Part shown: piece after piece, positions 8,557 through 16,563 of the stretch
How the letters are laid out: each line of letters starts with the position of its first letter
Position numbering within the stretch: position 1 is the stretch's first letter
Origin: CBDCCV01 sp965215025
GTDB taxonomy: Bacteria > Bacteroidota > Rhodothermia > Rhodothermales > Salinibacteraceae
Assembly (NCBI GenBank): GCA_965215025.1
Contig: CBDCCV010000002.1
Location: forward strand, 1,488,001-1,552,000
Direction: 5' to 3'
DNA length: 64,000 bases
Translations under genes and position numbers: made by a program
The notes under the pieces: model-generated
Seen by the model: the letters and a program-made list of their open reading frames with translations, nothing else
Database searches by the model: none
Told to the model about the DNA's origin: nothing

Positions 8557-9474
8557 TCAGCGGGCGGAGGCCAGCGGCTGCCAGTGCGAGAGGTCGCGCC
8601 CAAGGAGGTCTTCGAGCGCGCGGCAGTCCTCCCGGAAGAAGTCGCACAGATGCGCGCGCACTTCAGGCGGCATGGACGGCTTCTCGTCGTAGTCGTAGTT
8701 GAGGTTTTTGAGGGTGCGGTACACCCTTTCGCGGAGGGCGGGTGGCACGAGCGTGCGGCCGATCTGCTTAATCGCGCCGGAGGAGCGCAGGAGACGGTCC
8801 AGCCAGGCCTGCCGCGGCGTGCCGCTCCGGTAGCGCGCCCCGACCTCGAAGCCATCCGCGTAGAACGCCGGGTCAATCTCCAGGAAGGTGCTCAGCGTGC
8901 GCATGAGCTTGGCCGCGTCCTCTTTCAGCTCGCCGAAGAGGAAGACGCGCACTTGCTCTGGGCCAAAGGCGTCGTAGTAGCGCTTCACCTGCTCGCAGTA
9001 CAAGCCCTGCCCGGCGTACTGGTAGAACCACCGCCAATGCCGGCGGGCGTTTTCTTTCTTTAGCGCCTCCGCAAAACCGAGCGGCTCCTTGCCGACCATC
9101 TTGTGGTGGCGCCAGTGCGAGAACGCCCGCTCGACGGGGTCGCGCAGGATGATGATGATTTTGCAGCCGGGGATGCGCCGCTTGATGTTCGCCGCCGCCT
9201 CGGGGACGTAGAGGTAAGAGACGGAGGCCTCGCCCACGGCCTTCGCGCCGGCCGCCCCCTCGAAGAGCGCCTCGTACTCGCTAAGCTGTGTGACGACGTG
9301 CGCGTTAAAGTCCTCGTCGTACGGCCCCTGGAAGCGCGGCACCTCGCCCTCGCAGGCAAAGAAGTGCGGCTCCTTGAGCGTGGAGAGGTACGCCTCCGGG
9401 TGCTTGTCCAGGTGGCTGTAGAGCGAGGTGGTGCCGGAGCGCGCGGCCCCGGCAATCAGGAAGTTGGGTAACAT
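8557..9474 (-). CDS. Sulfotransferase family protein
   Basis: This 305-residue protein has the PAPS 5'-phosphosulfate loop AARSGTTSLY at residues 10-19, only a few residues from the ATG at 9474, which supports the start. The 3'-phosphate motif RDPVERAFSHW follows at 111-121. This arrangement matches heparan-sulfate-type sulfotransferases, which move sulfate from PAPS to a glycan hydroxyl or amine. It predicts a sulfated capsule or glycolipid. No PAPS synthesis genes lie in the window. It is followed closely by the deacetylase gene on the same strand, a pairing compatible with deacetylation followed by N-sulfation, though this is speculative. Confidence 0.88.
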   Translation of the reverse strand: MLPNFLIAGAARSGTTSLYSHLDKHPEAYLSTLKEPHFFACEGEVPRFQGPYDEDFNAHVVTQLSEYEALFEGAAGAKAVGEASVSYLYVPEAAANIKRRIPGCKIIIILRDPVERAFSHWRHHKMVGKEPLGFAEALKKENARRHWRWFYQYAGQGLYCEQVKRYYDAFGPEQVRVFLFGELKEDAAKLMRTLSTFLEIDPAFYADGFEVGARYRSGTPRQAWLDRLLRSSGAIKQIGRTLVPPALRERVYRTLKNLNYDYDEKPSMPPEVRAHLCDFFREDCRALEDLLGRDLSHWQPLASAR

Positions 9475-9505
9475 GCGGCCTCGCTTCTGTTCGTCTTCTT
9501 CAAGC

Positions 9506-10300
9506 CTATCGTTTCAAGAGGGCGACGTAGTTCGTCGGGCCGTGAAACGACTCCAGGTCCTTGGTATAGTGAGGGATCGGGAGCAGCCACGCGCCAGGCA
9601 TGATGCGGTAGAACGCGAAGCCGTGGCCGCTTAAAAGCTCCCAGTAATCCCACAGGAACGTGTGCGTGTAGATGTTCCACCCGCTTACCTCGAAGGAAAG
9701 CGCACGTATTCGTTCTTCGCGCAGCAGCCGCTCCGCCCCTTCCAGCACGGCCATCTCGTGACCCTCGACGTCCATCTTGAGGAAGTGGATGGCCTCGATG
9801 GCGTGCTCGGCGGCGAACTCGTCCAGCGCCACCACGTCCACCTGCTCCCGCATGTGCTGCGGCACGTCGGTCCGGATCTTCAGCGACGCCATGTCGGACC
9901 CCGAGTGGCCGCTGTAGAGCGTGGCGCGCGCGCCCCCGCTCCCGACCGCCGCCTCCACGACCTCTACGGGTCCGCGCTGGAAGGCGTCCCGGAGGCGCCT
10001 CACGTTCGCCGGCGAAGGCTCAAAGGCGTACAGCCTCGCCACGCGCTCGCCCGCGCATTCGAGGAGCGCCTGCGTCCACTTCCCTCGGTGCGCGCCCAGG
10101 TCGAAGACGACGCCGCCCTCTTGCGGAAGCAACGGGGCCACGGCGCGCGCCTCGCTCCTGGCCGTCCTGCCGCCGCCGCCCTTCCCCTGCACCAGCTTGA
10201 AGAAGCGCTCGGCGCCGGCGGCAACGTCCGCTCCCCGCTTGCTCTGGAACAAGCGCGCGCCCAAGCGGACCACAACCCTCTTAGGCATCACAAGGGACAT
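9506..10300 (-). CDS. FkbM family methyltransferase
   Basis: The 264-residue protein starts at the ATG at 10300. It has the SAM motif DLGAHRG at 67-73, AFEPSP after the second strand, and FLKMDVEGHE as the FkbM hallmark. It lies 31 bp upstream of the sulfotransferase on the same strand, so the two are probably co-transcribed. It likely O-methylates a sugar hydroxyl. The His in DLGAHRG replaces the Asn of the more usual VGANVG motif. It is the second of three FkbM paralogues here. Confidence 0.88.
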   Translation of the reverse strand: MSLVMPKRVVVRLGARLFQSKRGADVAAGAERFFKLVQGKGGGGRTARSEARAVAPLLPQEGGVVFDLGAHRGKWTQALLECAGERVARLYAFEPSPANVRRLRDAFQRGPVEVVEAAVGSGGARATLYSGHSGSDMASLKIRTDVPQHMREQVDVVALDEFAAEHAIEAIHFLKMDVEGHEMAVLEGAERLLREERIRALSFEVSGWNIYTHTFLWDYWELLSGHGFAFYRIMPGAWLLPIPHYTKDLESFHGPTNYVALLKR

Positions 10301-10477
10301 CGTCTAACCGAAAGCGTTAGTGATTAAGGTGTGGAGGTCTTACCCAGCCGCCCGATGGCACCGCGGCAAATCTCTCGTCCAACGTACGCGACCTTACTTA
10401 CGCCGCCCCGAAGACGAGAGGTCCGCTTCTGCACTTGAGGATACTCCCGCTGAGGAAAGAGGCAAGAACTGAAGCGC

Positions 10478-11257
10478 CTAACGCGCTTTTCTCGCGATAT
10501 ACATTCTCATGTGTCCTGCATTCTTCGAGACTCCAGGCACGTACCTCATAATCCGGTATATCAAACCTCTAACTACGTAGGGAAGCTGGGCGATTGTGGA
10601 TATCTCGTCGCGTAGATTTTTCTGGTAATCGTAGTCATGTTCATCGACGATCGAGAAACCGAAGCTGCCAAGAGTTTGCCTGAACTCGCCCGGCGTGAAC
10701 GCCCACTGGTAGAATTCGCTTTGGCCACTCACGCCTCCATACATGCCAAGTTTTGCCTTCGCACGCCTCAGTACGTTGAAATGCGGGACCGCAACCAATA
10801 AGATGCCTCCCTGCTTGAGCACCCGGTGCATTTCAAGTAAGTAATCTCCAGGCCCATCATACTCATGCTCGACTACCCCGAGTGAGATCACACTATCGAA
10901 GTGTTCTTCCTGAAAGTCCATATTCTTTACATTGCCTTTCGTGATCGGCACGTTAGGCAACAAAGTCTTGATTTTTTCTACAGTTCTCTCTGCGTAGTCG
11001 ATGCCTACACAGTCGTAACCACGTTGGCGCAATGCTACTACATACTTCCCGGTCCCACACCCCGCTTCAAGCACCTTGCTGCCTTTGTCGATATATTTCG
11101 TTATAAACGGTTCTATAAAGTCTAACTGCCCCTCCTTGTAAGGTTCAAAATAGTTCTCCTTCATACTGTGTGCCGTCCAGAGGGAGTCCCAGTACGCCTT
11201 GTCCGCACTGGATCTGTAAAAAGCCAGCCGGCCTTTCTCTATTTGTTTCTCGTACAT
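10478..11257 (-). CDS. Class I SAM-dependent methyltransferase, AT-richer than neighbours
   Basis: The 259-residue protein has EAGCGTGKYV at 64-73 and the strand-4 region SVISLGVVEHEYDGP followed by VLKQGGILLVAVP, a standard Methyltransf_11/UbiG-type fold. It begins at the ATG at 11257. Its codons are visibly less GC-rich than those of flanking genes (many AAA, TTT, AAT and ATA codons), which suggests recent acquisition. It is separated from the FkbM gene by about 177 bp and from the upstream GT2 by about 75 bp. Substrate unknown; a glycan or lipid-linked intermediate is likely from context. Confidence 0.82.
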   Translation of the reverse strand: MYEKQIEKGRLAFYRSSADKAYWDSLWTAHSMKENYFEPYKEGQLDFIEPFITKYIDKGSKVLEAGCGTGKYVVALRQRGYDCVGIDYAERTVEKIKTLLPNVPITKGNVKNMDFQEEHFDSVISLGVVEHEYDGPGDYLLEMHRVLKQGGILLVAVPHFNVLRRAKAKLGMYGGVSGQSEFYQWAFTPGEFRQTLGSFGFSIVDEHDYDYQKNLRDEISTIAQLPYVVRGLIYRIMRYVPGVSKNAGHMRMYIARKAR

Positions 11258-11332
11258 GCCGGGTTCGCGAAGCTTTTTAGCGGTAACTACGTGCTGAGCA
11301 TGAGCCGCCCTACGGCCAGACTGTAGCTGGAA

Positions 11333-12187
11333 TCAGGCCGCCGGATCGACCCTCTTGCCCAGCCTCCCGAGAGCGCCGTCGTAGACGCCTTGGCCGATGT
11401 ACGCCATCTTCTTCCCCCGCTCCGAGGACGAAAGCCCCGCCCTGGCGAGCGCACGCAAAACCCGAAGCGGCAGCTTCAGGTACTTGCGGCGGATGACGTA
11501 GAGCGCGTAGTACACCGTGTTGCGCACCTCGTAGTAATACTTCCACGCCGGGACATCGCTGGCGCGCGCGTGCCCGAGGTGCTCCACGCGCGCCGGCTCC
11601 ACGAGGCGGTGCCCGACGCCGTGCTGAAAACTAAGCCGGGCGAAGAGGTACTCCGTGTCCTCGATCCACCAGAAGAGGTCGCCGCGCGGCAGGCCCACCC
11701 GCTCAACAACGGTGCGAGGGATCAGAAAGCCGTGCCACCCCGGATAATCGGTGTAGCGGCCGAAGGAATGGTCGAAGATGCGCGGCCACAGCGCGGCCTC
11801 TTCCCCGACCGTAGCCACTCCGGCGAGCATGTGCTCTGGGCAGTCCTTGCTGTAGGCGGCGCCGGCCAGGAGGTGCTCCAAGCAGTCCTCGTCGGCGAGG
11901 ATGTCGTCGTCCATGACCCAAAGGTAGTCGCAGCCGTGCTGCACGGCCTCCCTCATGCCGGCCTCGAAGCCGCCTGCCGGCCCCATGTTTTCCGGCAGGC
12001 GCAGAAGGCTGATCGCGGGGTGGCGCTCGGCCTCTCCGCTCAGGTAGCCGCGCGTCTCGTCGGTGCTGCCGTTATCGACGACGAGGATGCGCTCGGGCGG
12101 GCGCGTCTGCCCAAGCACGGCCTCCAGGCACCGCGCAAGCACGTCTTTCCGGTTAAAGGTGACGATGACGGCGCACACGCTGGGCAT
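11333..12187 (-). CDS. Glycosyltransferase family 2 (GlfT/rhamnosyltransferase-like)
   Basis: The 284-residue protein begins MPSVCAVIVTFNR, places VVDNGSTDET at 36-45, and has the metal/donor motif MDDDI at 92-96. The GPAGGFEAGM stretch is common in the GlfT1/rhamnosyltransferase subgroup of inverting GT-A enzymes. No membrane segment is evident, so it should act at the inner face of the cytoplasmic membrane. It is followed by the AT-richer methyltransferase on the same strand. Donor and acceptor unknown. Confidence 0.87.
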   Translation of the reverse strand: MPSVCAVIVTFNRKDVLARCLEAVLGQTRPPERILVVDNGSTDETRGYLSGEAERHPAISLLRLPENMGPAGGFEAGMREAVQHGCDYLWVMDDDILADEDCLEHLLAGAAYSKDCPEHMLAGVATVGEEAALWPRIFDHSFGRYTDYPGWHGFLIPRTVVERVGLPRGDLFWWIEDTEYLFARLSFQHGVGHRLVEPARVEHLGHARASDVPAWKYYYEVRNTVYYALYVIRRKYLKLPLRVLRALARAGLSSSERGKKMAYIGQGVYDGALGRLGKRVDPAA

Positions 12188-12245
12188 AGGGCTGGTTTCG
12201 CTCGAAGAAAAAGGGACACGTCTAACGCGCTATAAGAGTCCGTTT

Positions 12246-12284
12246 GGCGAAGCGGTTCTCCGCTTCGCCTTCGGCCGAGATGAC
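12246..12284. repeat. REP-like hairpin R3
   Basis: A perfect 10-bp stem GGCGAAGCGG / CCGCTTCGCC (12246-12255 with 12260-12269, loop TTCT) is followed by TTCGGCCGAGATGAC. That tail matches the GATGAC ends of the other REP-like elements. It sits in the 193-bp gap between the GT2 gene and the first GT4 copy. There is no adjacent T-run, so it is not a standard terminator. Confidence 0.5.
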
Positions 12285-12380
12285 CCGTTCAAAGGTCATT
12301 ACTTGCTTTGCAAAGACGGAGGATAACACGGCGGGGGGAGAAGAGCCAAGCCACACGGTGCTCACTTCATGGTGCTTACC

Positions 12381-13604
12381 TCAGGCGACGGGGGCTGCCG
12401 AAGAGAGCGGCGGGACTGCCGCAGGGGAGGCTTCTGCTTCCTCGCCGCGGGCGACGTCGTAGTAGAGCGCCACCATCCGCTCGGCCACCTGCTCGAGCCG
12501 GAACCGGCGCTCGAAGATCTCGCGCCCGCGCCCCCCGAGCGCGAGCGCCCCCGCCCGGTCCCCCAAGAGCCGCTCGACCCCCTCGGCCAGCGCCCCCGCC
12601 GAGCGCGGCTCCACCAAGAGCGCCCCCGAACCCCCCTCGCTCACCTCCCGCAAGGGCGCGATGTCCGAGGCCACCACCGGCACCCCCATCGCCATCGCCT
12701 CGATCATCGCCCCGCCGATCCCTTCGAAGAGCGAGGGGAAGGCGAAGACGTCGGCGGCGCAGAGCAGGTCCGGCACGTCCTCGCGGTAGCCGAGGAAGCG
12801 CACGCGCCCGCCCCTTAGCGGCGCCTCCTCGGCCAGCGCCTCCAGCTCGGGCGTCATCGGCCCCTCGATCCCGGCCAGGAGCAGGCGCAGGCGCGGGCGC
12901 CGCCGCGCCACGAGCCGCCCCGCTTCGAGGAGGTAGCGCTGCCCCTTCTGGAAGTAGTGCCGCCCGACGCTGAGCACGACCTCGTCCTCGTCGGCAAGGC
13001 CGAGCGCTTGGCGCGCGCGCTGGCGCCGCTCCGGGGTCGGCTCGCCGAAGCGCGCGCGGCTGCGCCCGCGCTCGACGACGGTGACGCGCTCGGGCGCGAT
13101 CCCGAGCTGCTCCACCGCGTGGTCTTTTACCGACTCAGAGACGGCGTGGAAGTGCGCCGTGAAGCGGGCCAAGACCGCATCAACCGCTTGCAGCACGTGC
13201 GCCTTCCAAGGCGTGACGTTCGGATCCCAATGCACGCGGCTGGCATCGTACGGCATACTCACGAGGCTGCTCATGACGGGGACGCCGGTGCCGAGGGCGG
13301 CCAGCCGGCCCAGCTGGTCGGCCATGTAGAGCGAGGTGTGCACGAGGTCGGGCGCCTCGCGCCGGATCACGCGCCGGAGCGCGAGCGCGCGCCCGGCGAA
13401 GCCCGCCGCCGGGAGCACCTCCACGCCCACGCCGTGCGCCTCGACGGCCTTGTGGACGCCGTGCGCGCTCTCCTTCGGGTGGCGCAGGCACGCCACCGTG
13501 ACGCCTATCCCCGCCTGGCGGAAGTACGGGAACAGCTCGGCCAGCGAGCGCTCCGACCCGCCCGTGCCCAGTGAGTTGATGACGACTAAGACGTTGAGTG
13601 ACAT
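12381..13604 (-). CDS. Glycosyltransferase family 4, copy 1 of a mosaic tandem pair
   Basis: The 407-residue protein starts at the ATG at 13604 (MSLNVLVV); a TTG three codons upstream is less likely. The GT4 signature LGTGGSERS lies at 12-20. The donor half carries VVLSVGRHYFQKG and the EX7E region PSLFEGIGGAMIEAMA. It is nearly identical to the GT4 gene at 13683-14933, except for the first 30 residues, a window of about 45 residues (116-161), one Ile/Leu change and the C-terminal tail. The divergent window is in the N-terminal half, where GT4 enzymes bind the acceptor. The two enzymes probably share a donor and differ in acceptor. Confidence 0.92.
   Translation of the reverse strand: MSLNVLVVINSLGTGGSERSLAELFPYFRQAGIGVTVACLRHPKESAHGVHKAVEAHGVGVEVLPAAGFAGRALALRRVIRREAPDLVHTSLYMADQLGRLAALGTGVPVMSSLVSMPYDASRVHWDPNVTPWKAHVLQAVDAVLARFTAHFHAVSESVKDHAVEQLGIAPERVTVVERGRSRARFGEPTPERRQRARQALGLADEDEVVLSVGRHYFQKGQRYLLEAGRLVARRRPRLRLLLAGIEGPMTPELEALAEEAPLRGGRVRFLGYREDVPDLLCAADVFAFPSLFEGIGGAMIEAMAMGVPVVASDIAPLREVSEGGSGALLVEPRSAGALAEGVERLLGDRAGALALGGRGREIFERRFRLEQVAERMVALYYDVARGEEAEASPAAVPPLSSAAPVA
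12443..13121. repeat. Direct repeat block A, copy 1 (679 bp)
   Basis: This block matches 13769-14447 base for base by eye, except for three substitutions clustered around 12716-12721. It encodes the C-terminal, donor-binding half of the two GT4 paralogues. The identity ends abruptly at both sides. Confidence 0.92.
13264..13520. repeat. Direct repeat block B, copy 1 (257 bp)
   Basis: This block matches 14593-14849 with no difference that I can see and encodes residues about 30-115 of the GT4 protein. Between blocks A and B the two genes diverge over 142 bp (13122-13263) versus 145 bp (14448-14592). Confidence 0.92.
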
Positions 13605-13682
13605 GACGGGCAATTACGCCTGGTATGGAAGCAAATGGGTCCTGACAAGGCCGGCTCTATTTTTGATCCGCTTTCGGGACTA

Positions 13683-14933
13683 TTAACTCGTGACGGAGCG
13701 GGGGACGTCTTTAGAAGGGAGCTGGGCGAAGGCCGCGTCCGAAGACACCGAGCGCGAAGCCGTCTCTCCGCCGCGGGCGACGTCGTAGTAGAGCGCCACC
13801 ATCCGCTCGGCCACCTGCTCGAGCCGGAACCGGCGCTCGAAGATCTCGCGCCCGCGCCCCCCGAGCGCGAGCGCCCCCGCCCGGTCCCCCAAGAGCCGCT
13901 CGACCCCCTCGGCCAGCGCCCCCGCCGAGCGCGGCTCCACCAAGAGCGCCCCCGAACCCCCCTCGCTCACCTCCCGCAAGGGCGCGATGTCCGAGGCCAC
14001 CACCGGCACCCCCATCGCCATCGCCTCGATCATCGCCCCGCCGAGTCCCTCGAAGAGCGAGGGGAAGGCGAAGACGTCGGCGGCGCAGAGCAGGTCCGGC
14101 ACGTCCTCGCGGTAGCCGAGGAAGCGCACGCGCCCGCCCCTTAGCGGCGCCTCCTCGGCCAGCGCCTCCAGCTCGGGCGTCATCGGCCCCTCGATCCCGG
14201 CCAGGAGCAGGCGCAGGCGCGGGCGCCGCCGCGCCACGAGCCGCCCCGCTTCGAGGAGGTAGCGCTGCCCCTTCTGGAAGTAGTGCCGCCCGACGCTGAG
14301 CACGACCTCGTCCTCGTCGGCAAGGCCGAGCGCTTGGCGCGCGCGCTGGCGCCGCTCCGGGGTCGGCTCGCCGAAGCGCGCGCGGCTGCGCCCGCGCTCG
14401 ACGACGGTGACGCGCTCGGGCGCGATCCCGAGCTGCTCCACCGCGTGCGCCTTCGCCGTCTTAGTGATGGCGTGGAAGCGCGCCGTGAGCAGACGCGCGG
14501 TAACGGCATCCGCCGCTTGCACCAAGCCCATCTTCCACGGCGAGAGGTTCGGGTCCAGCCGTGAGCGGGTAGATCCGTAGGAGACGTTGACCAGGCTGCT
14601 CATGACGGGGACGCCGGTGCCGAGGGCGGCCAGCCGGCCCAGCTGGTCGGCCATGTAGAGCGAGGTGTGCACGAGGTCGGGCGCCTCGCGCCGGATCACG
14701 CGCCGGAGCGCGAGCGCGCGCCCGGCGAAGCCCGCCGCCGGGAGCACCTCCACGCCCACGCCGTGCGCCTCGACGGCCTTGTGGACGCCGTGCGCGCTCT
14801 CCTTCGGGTGGCGCAGGCACGCCACCGTGACGCCTATCCCCGCCTGGCGCAGATAAGGCAGAAGCTCGGCCAGCGAGCGCTCCGCCCCGCCCGTGCCCAG
14901 CGAATTAATAACAAGCAGTACTTTAAGCGGCAT
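13683..14933 (-). CDS. Glycosyltransferase family 4, copy 2 of a mosaic tandem pair
   Basis: The 416-residue protein starts at the ATG at 14933 (MPLKVLLVINS). It has LGTGGAERS at 12-20 and the same donor domain as copy 1 (VVLSVGRHYFQKG, then SLFEGLGGAMIEA). It differs from copy 1 in residues 115-162, by one inserted residue, and by a different tail ending SKDVPRSVTS. It lies 78 bp upstream of copy 1 on the same strand. The tandem arrangement with near-perfect DNA identity in two blocks shows recent duplication or gene conversion. Confidence 0.92.
   Translation of the reverse strand: MPLKVLLVINSLGTGGAERSLAELLPYLRQAGIGVTVACLRHPKESAHGVHKAVEAHGVGVEVLPAAGFAGRALALRRVIRREAPDLVHTSLYMADQLGRLAALGTGVPVMSSLVNVSYGSTRSRLDPNLSPWKMGLVQAADAVTARLLTARFHAITKTAKAHAVEQLGIAPERVTVVERGRSRARFGEPTPERRQRARQALGLADEDEVVLSVGRHYFQKGQRYLLEAGRLVARRRPRLRLLLAGIEGPMTPELEALAEEAPLRGGRVRFLGYREDVPDLLCAADVFAFPSLFEGLGGAMIEAMAMGVPVVASDIAPLREVSEGGSGALLVEPRSAGALAEGVERLLGDRAGALALGGRGREIFERRFRLEQVAERMVALYYDVARGGETASRSVSSDAAFAQLPSKDVPRSVTS
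13769..14447. repeat. Direct repeat block A, copy 2 (679 bp)
   Basis: This is the partner of 12443-13121, at an offset of 1,326 bp. The sequence is identical except for three clustered bases that cause the only amino-acid change (Ile to Leu) in this half. Confidence 0.92.
14593..14849. repeat. Direct repeat block B, copy 2 (257 bp)
   Basis: This is the partner of 13264-13520, at an offset of 1,329 bp. The 3-bp change in offset relative to block A reflects one extra codon in the diverged window between the blocks. Confidence 0.92.
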
Positions 14934-15012
14934 AACAGCGGGCTGTGCCTAATGCGGAAGGTACTCGACGTGAAGGGGCGCGAACCGGCCTGAGCGCGAA
15001 ACAACCCCTTCC

Positions 15013-16563
15013 CTAATCTACTATGTGACTTGCCGCCTCGCTCTTCGCCTCTGCCGATGGCGGCGGGGCGGCATTGGCCTGCTCGGCGGCCTTCGCGTTT
15101 GCGCTTCGGGAGGGCGCGGGCCGCAGCTTTTCTTGCACCAACGCGCGCGCCTCCTCGTAGGCGGGCACGTTCAGGAAGTGGGCCGCGGCGAGGTAGAACG
15201 CGCTGCCCACGGCCACTTGTACGAGCAGAAGCGCCCACGCCGGCCACGCGGCAGGAACGGCTGCCCCTACGACCAGCACAAAGGCGCCCATAGCCAGCGT
15301 TAAGAAAAACACCTTGCTCAAGCCGCCGAACACCTCGCGGAAGCGGATGTTGATGATGCTTCTCAAGAAGTACAGGCTGGGAAACACGTTGATCAGCGCG
15401 GCGACGCCGTACCCCACCGCCACGCCCACCACGCCCCATTGCAGCCCGATGACGATGCCCAGAATGGCGCTCACTTTAGTGAAGATCCCAACCTTGAACC
15501 ACAAGCCCGCGCGTCCTTGGGAGAGATAGACCGCCTCAATCGTCTTCGAGACCGACTCGATCATGGCCACGAGCGAAAGCACACGCACGATGGGAACCAT
15601 GCCGATCCACTGCGGGCCGAAGACGGTAAGGACGAACGGATAGGCCGTCACGCAGAGGCCGACCGTCATCGGGAAGGTGAAGAGCGCCACGACGCGGAGC
15701 ACGCGCAGGTAGATGCGCTTAACGCGCCCAGGGTCGTCCTGGATCATGGTGAACGAGGGGAACATCACCTCCATGACCACGCGCGTCACGTTCGCTAAGG
15801 GAAAAAGGAGGAGCGCGTACGCTCGGCTGTAGAGGCCCAAAGGCTCCGAACCCAGCTTCCAACCGATGAGCAGGTTGTCCAACCGGCGCGTCCAGTAGTT
15901 GAGCGTACGGTCGCCCAGCACGCTGAGGCTGAAGCGCATCAGCTCCTTCATGGCGCCCCAGTCGAAGAGGAACCTCGGGCGCCAGTCGCTCATGATCCAC
16001 AAGAGCGCCGTGGCCGTGGTGCGCTCCACGACGTACTGCGCCACCAAGCACCACACGCCCCACCCCGTAAGCGCCATGCTGATGGCCACCACGCCCGAAA
16101 GCGCCGTGGCCGCGATGTGCATGATGGCCAGCGCGCGGTAGTCCAGCGCCTTGCGCATGAGCATGTACTGGACGATGTTGAGCGCATTGATCGTGAAGTT
16201 GAAGGCGAGGACGATGGTGAGCAGGCGCAGCAACGGCTCGTCGTAGAAATCAGCGATCAGCGGGGCCGCCAGGATAAACGCCCCCGTGAGGGCCAGCCCC
16301 GCCGCCAGGTTCGTCCAGAACACGGAGGAGCGGTGCACCTCCTTAATCCCCTGCTTCTGGATCAGCGCCGCCCCGAACCCGAGTTCGGCGAAGAGCGAGG
16401 CAAAGCCGGTAACGACGGTTACCATCGCCACCAGGCCGAACTCCTCAGGCGTGAGCAGACGCGCCAGCACCACCGTCAGCACGAGGCTGAGCACCTGCTG
16501 GCCGCCCTTGCTAACCACGCTCCAGGCGATGCCGTTGATCGTTTTCTCGCGGAAGCCCGTCAT
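15013..16563 (-). CDS. Polysaccharide flippase, Wzx/WzxC-like (MOP superfamily)
   Basis: The 516-residue protein begins MTGFREKTINGIAWSVVSKG, an N-terminus typical of the colanic-acid exporter (WzxC) branch, followed by many hydrophobic segments (about 12-14 predicted by eye). It is expected to flip undecaprenyl-linked repeat units across the inner membrane. The tail of about 35 residues is hydrophilic and Ala-rich. Its ATG overlaps the stop of the upstream ABC transporter gene by 4 bp (16560-16563), indicating translational coupling. A locus with both a Wzx protein and an ABC exporter may make two products, or use one for a lipid-linked precursor. Confidence 0.9.
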   Translation of the reverse strand: MTGFREKTINGIAWSVVSKGGQQVLSLVLTVVLARLLTPEEFGLVAMVTVVTGFASLFAELGFGAALIQKQGIKEVHRSSVFWTNLAAGLALTGAFILAAPLIADFYDEPLLRLLTIVLAFNFTINALNIVQYMLMRKALDYRALAIMHIAATALSGVVAISMALTGWGVWCLVAQYVVERTTATALLWIMSDWRPRFLFDWGAMKELMRFSLSVLGDRTLNYWTRRLDNLLIGWKLGSEPLGLYSRAYALLLFPLANVTRVVMEVMFPSFTMIQDDPGRVKRIYLRVLRVVALFTFPMTVGLCVTAYPFVLTVFGPQWIGMVPIVRVLSLVAMIESVSKTIEAVYLSQGRAGLWFKVGIFTKVSAILGIVIGLQWGVVGVAVGYGVAALINVFPSLYFLRSIINIRFREVFGGLSKVFFLTLAMGAFVLVVGAAVPAAWPAWALLLVQVAVGSAFYLAAAHFLNVPAYEEARALVQEKLRPAPSRSANAKAAEQANAAPPPSAEAKSEAASHIVD

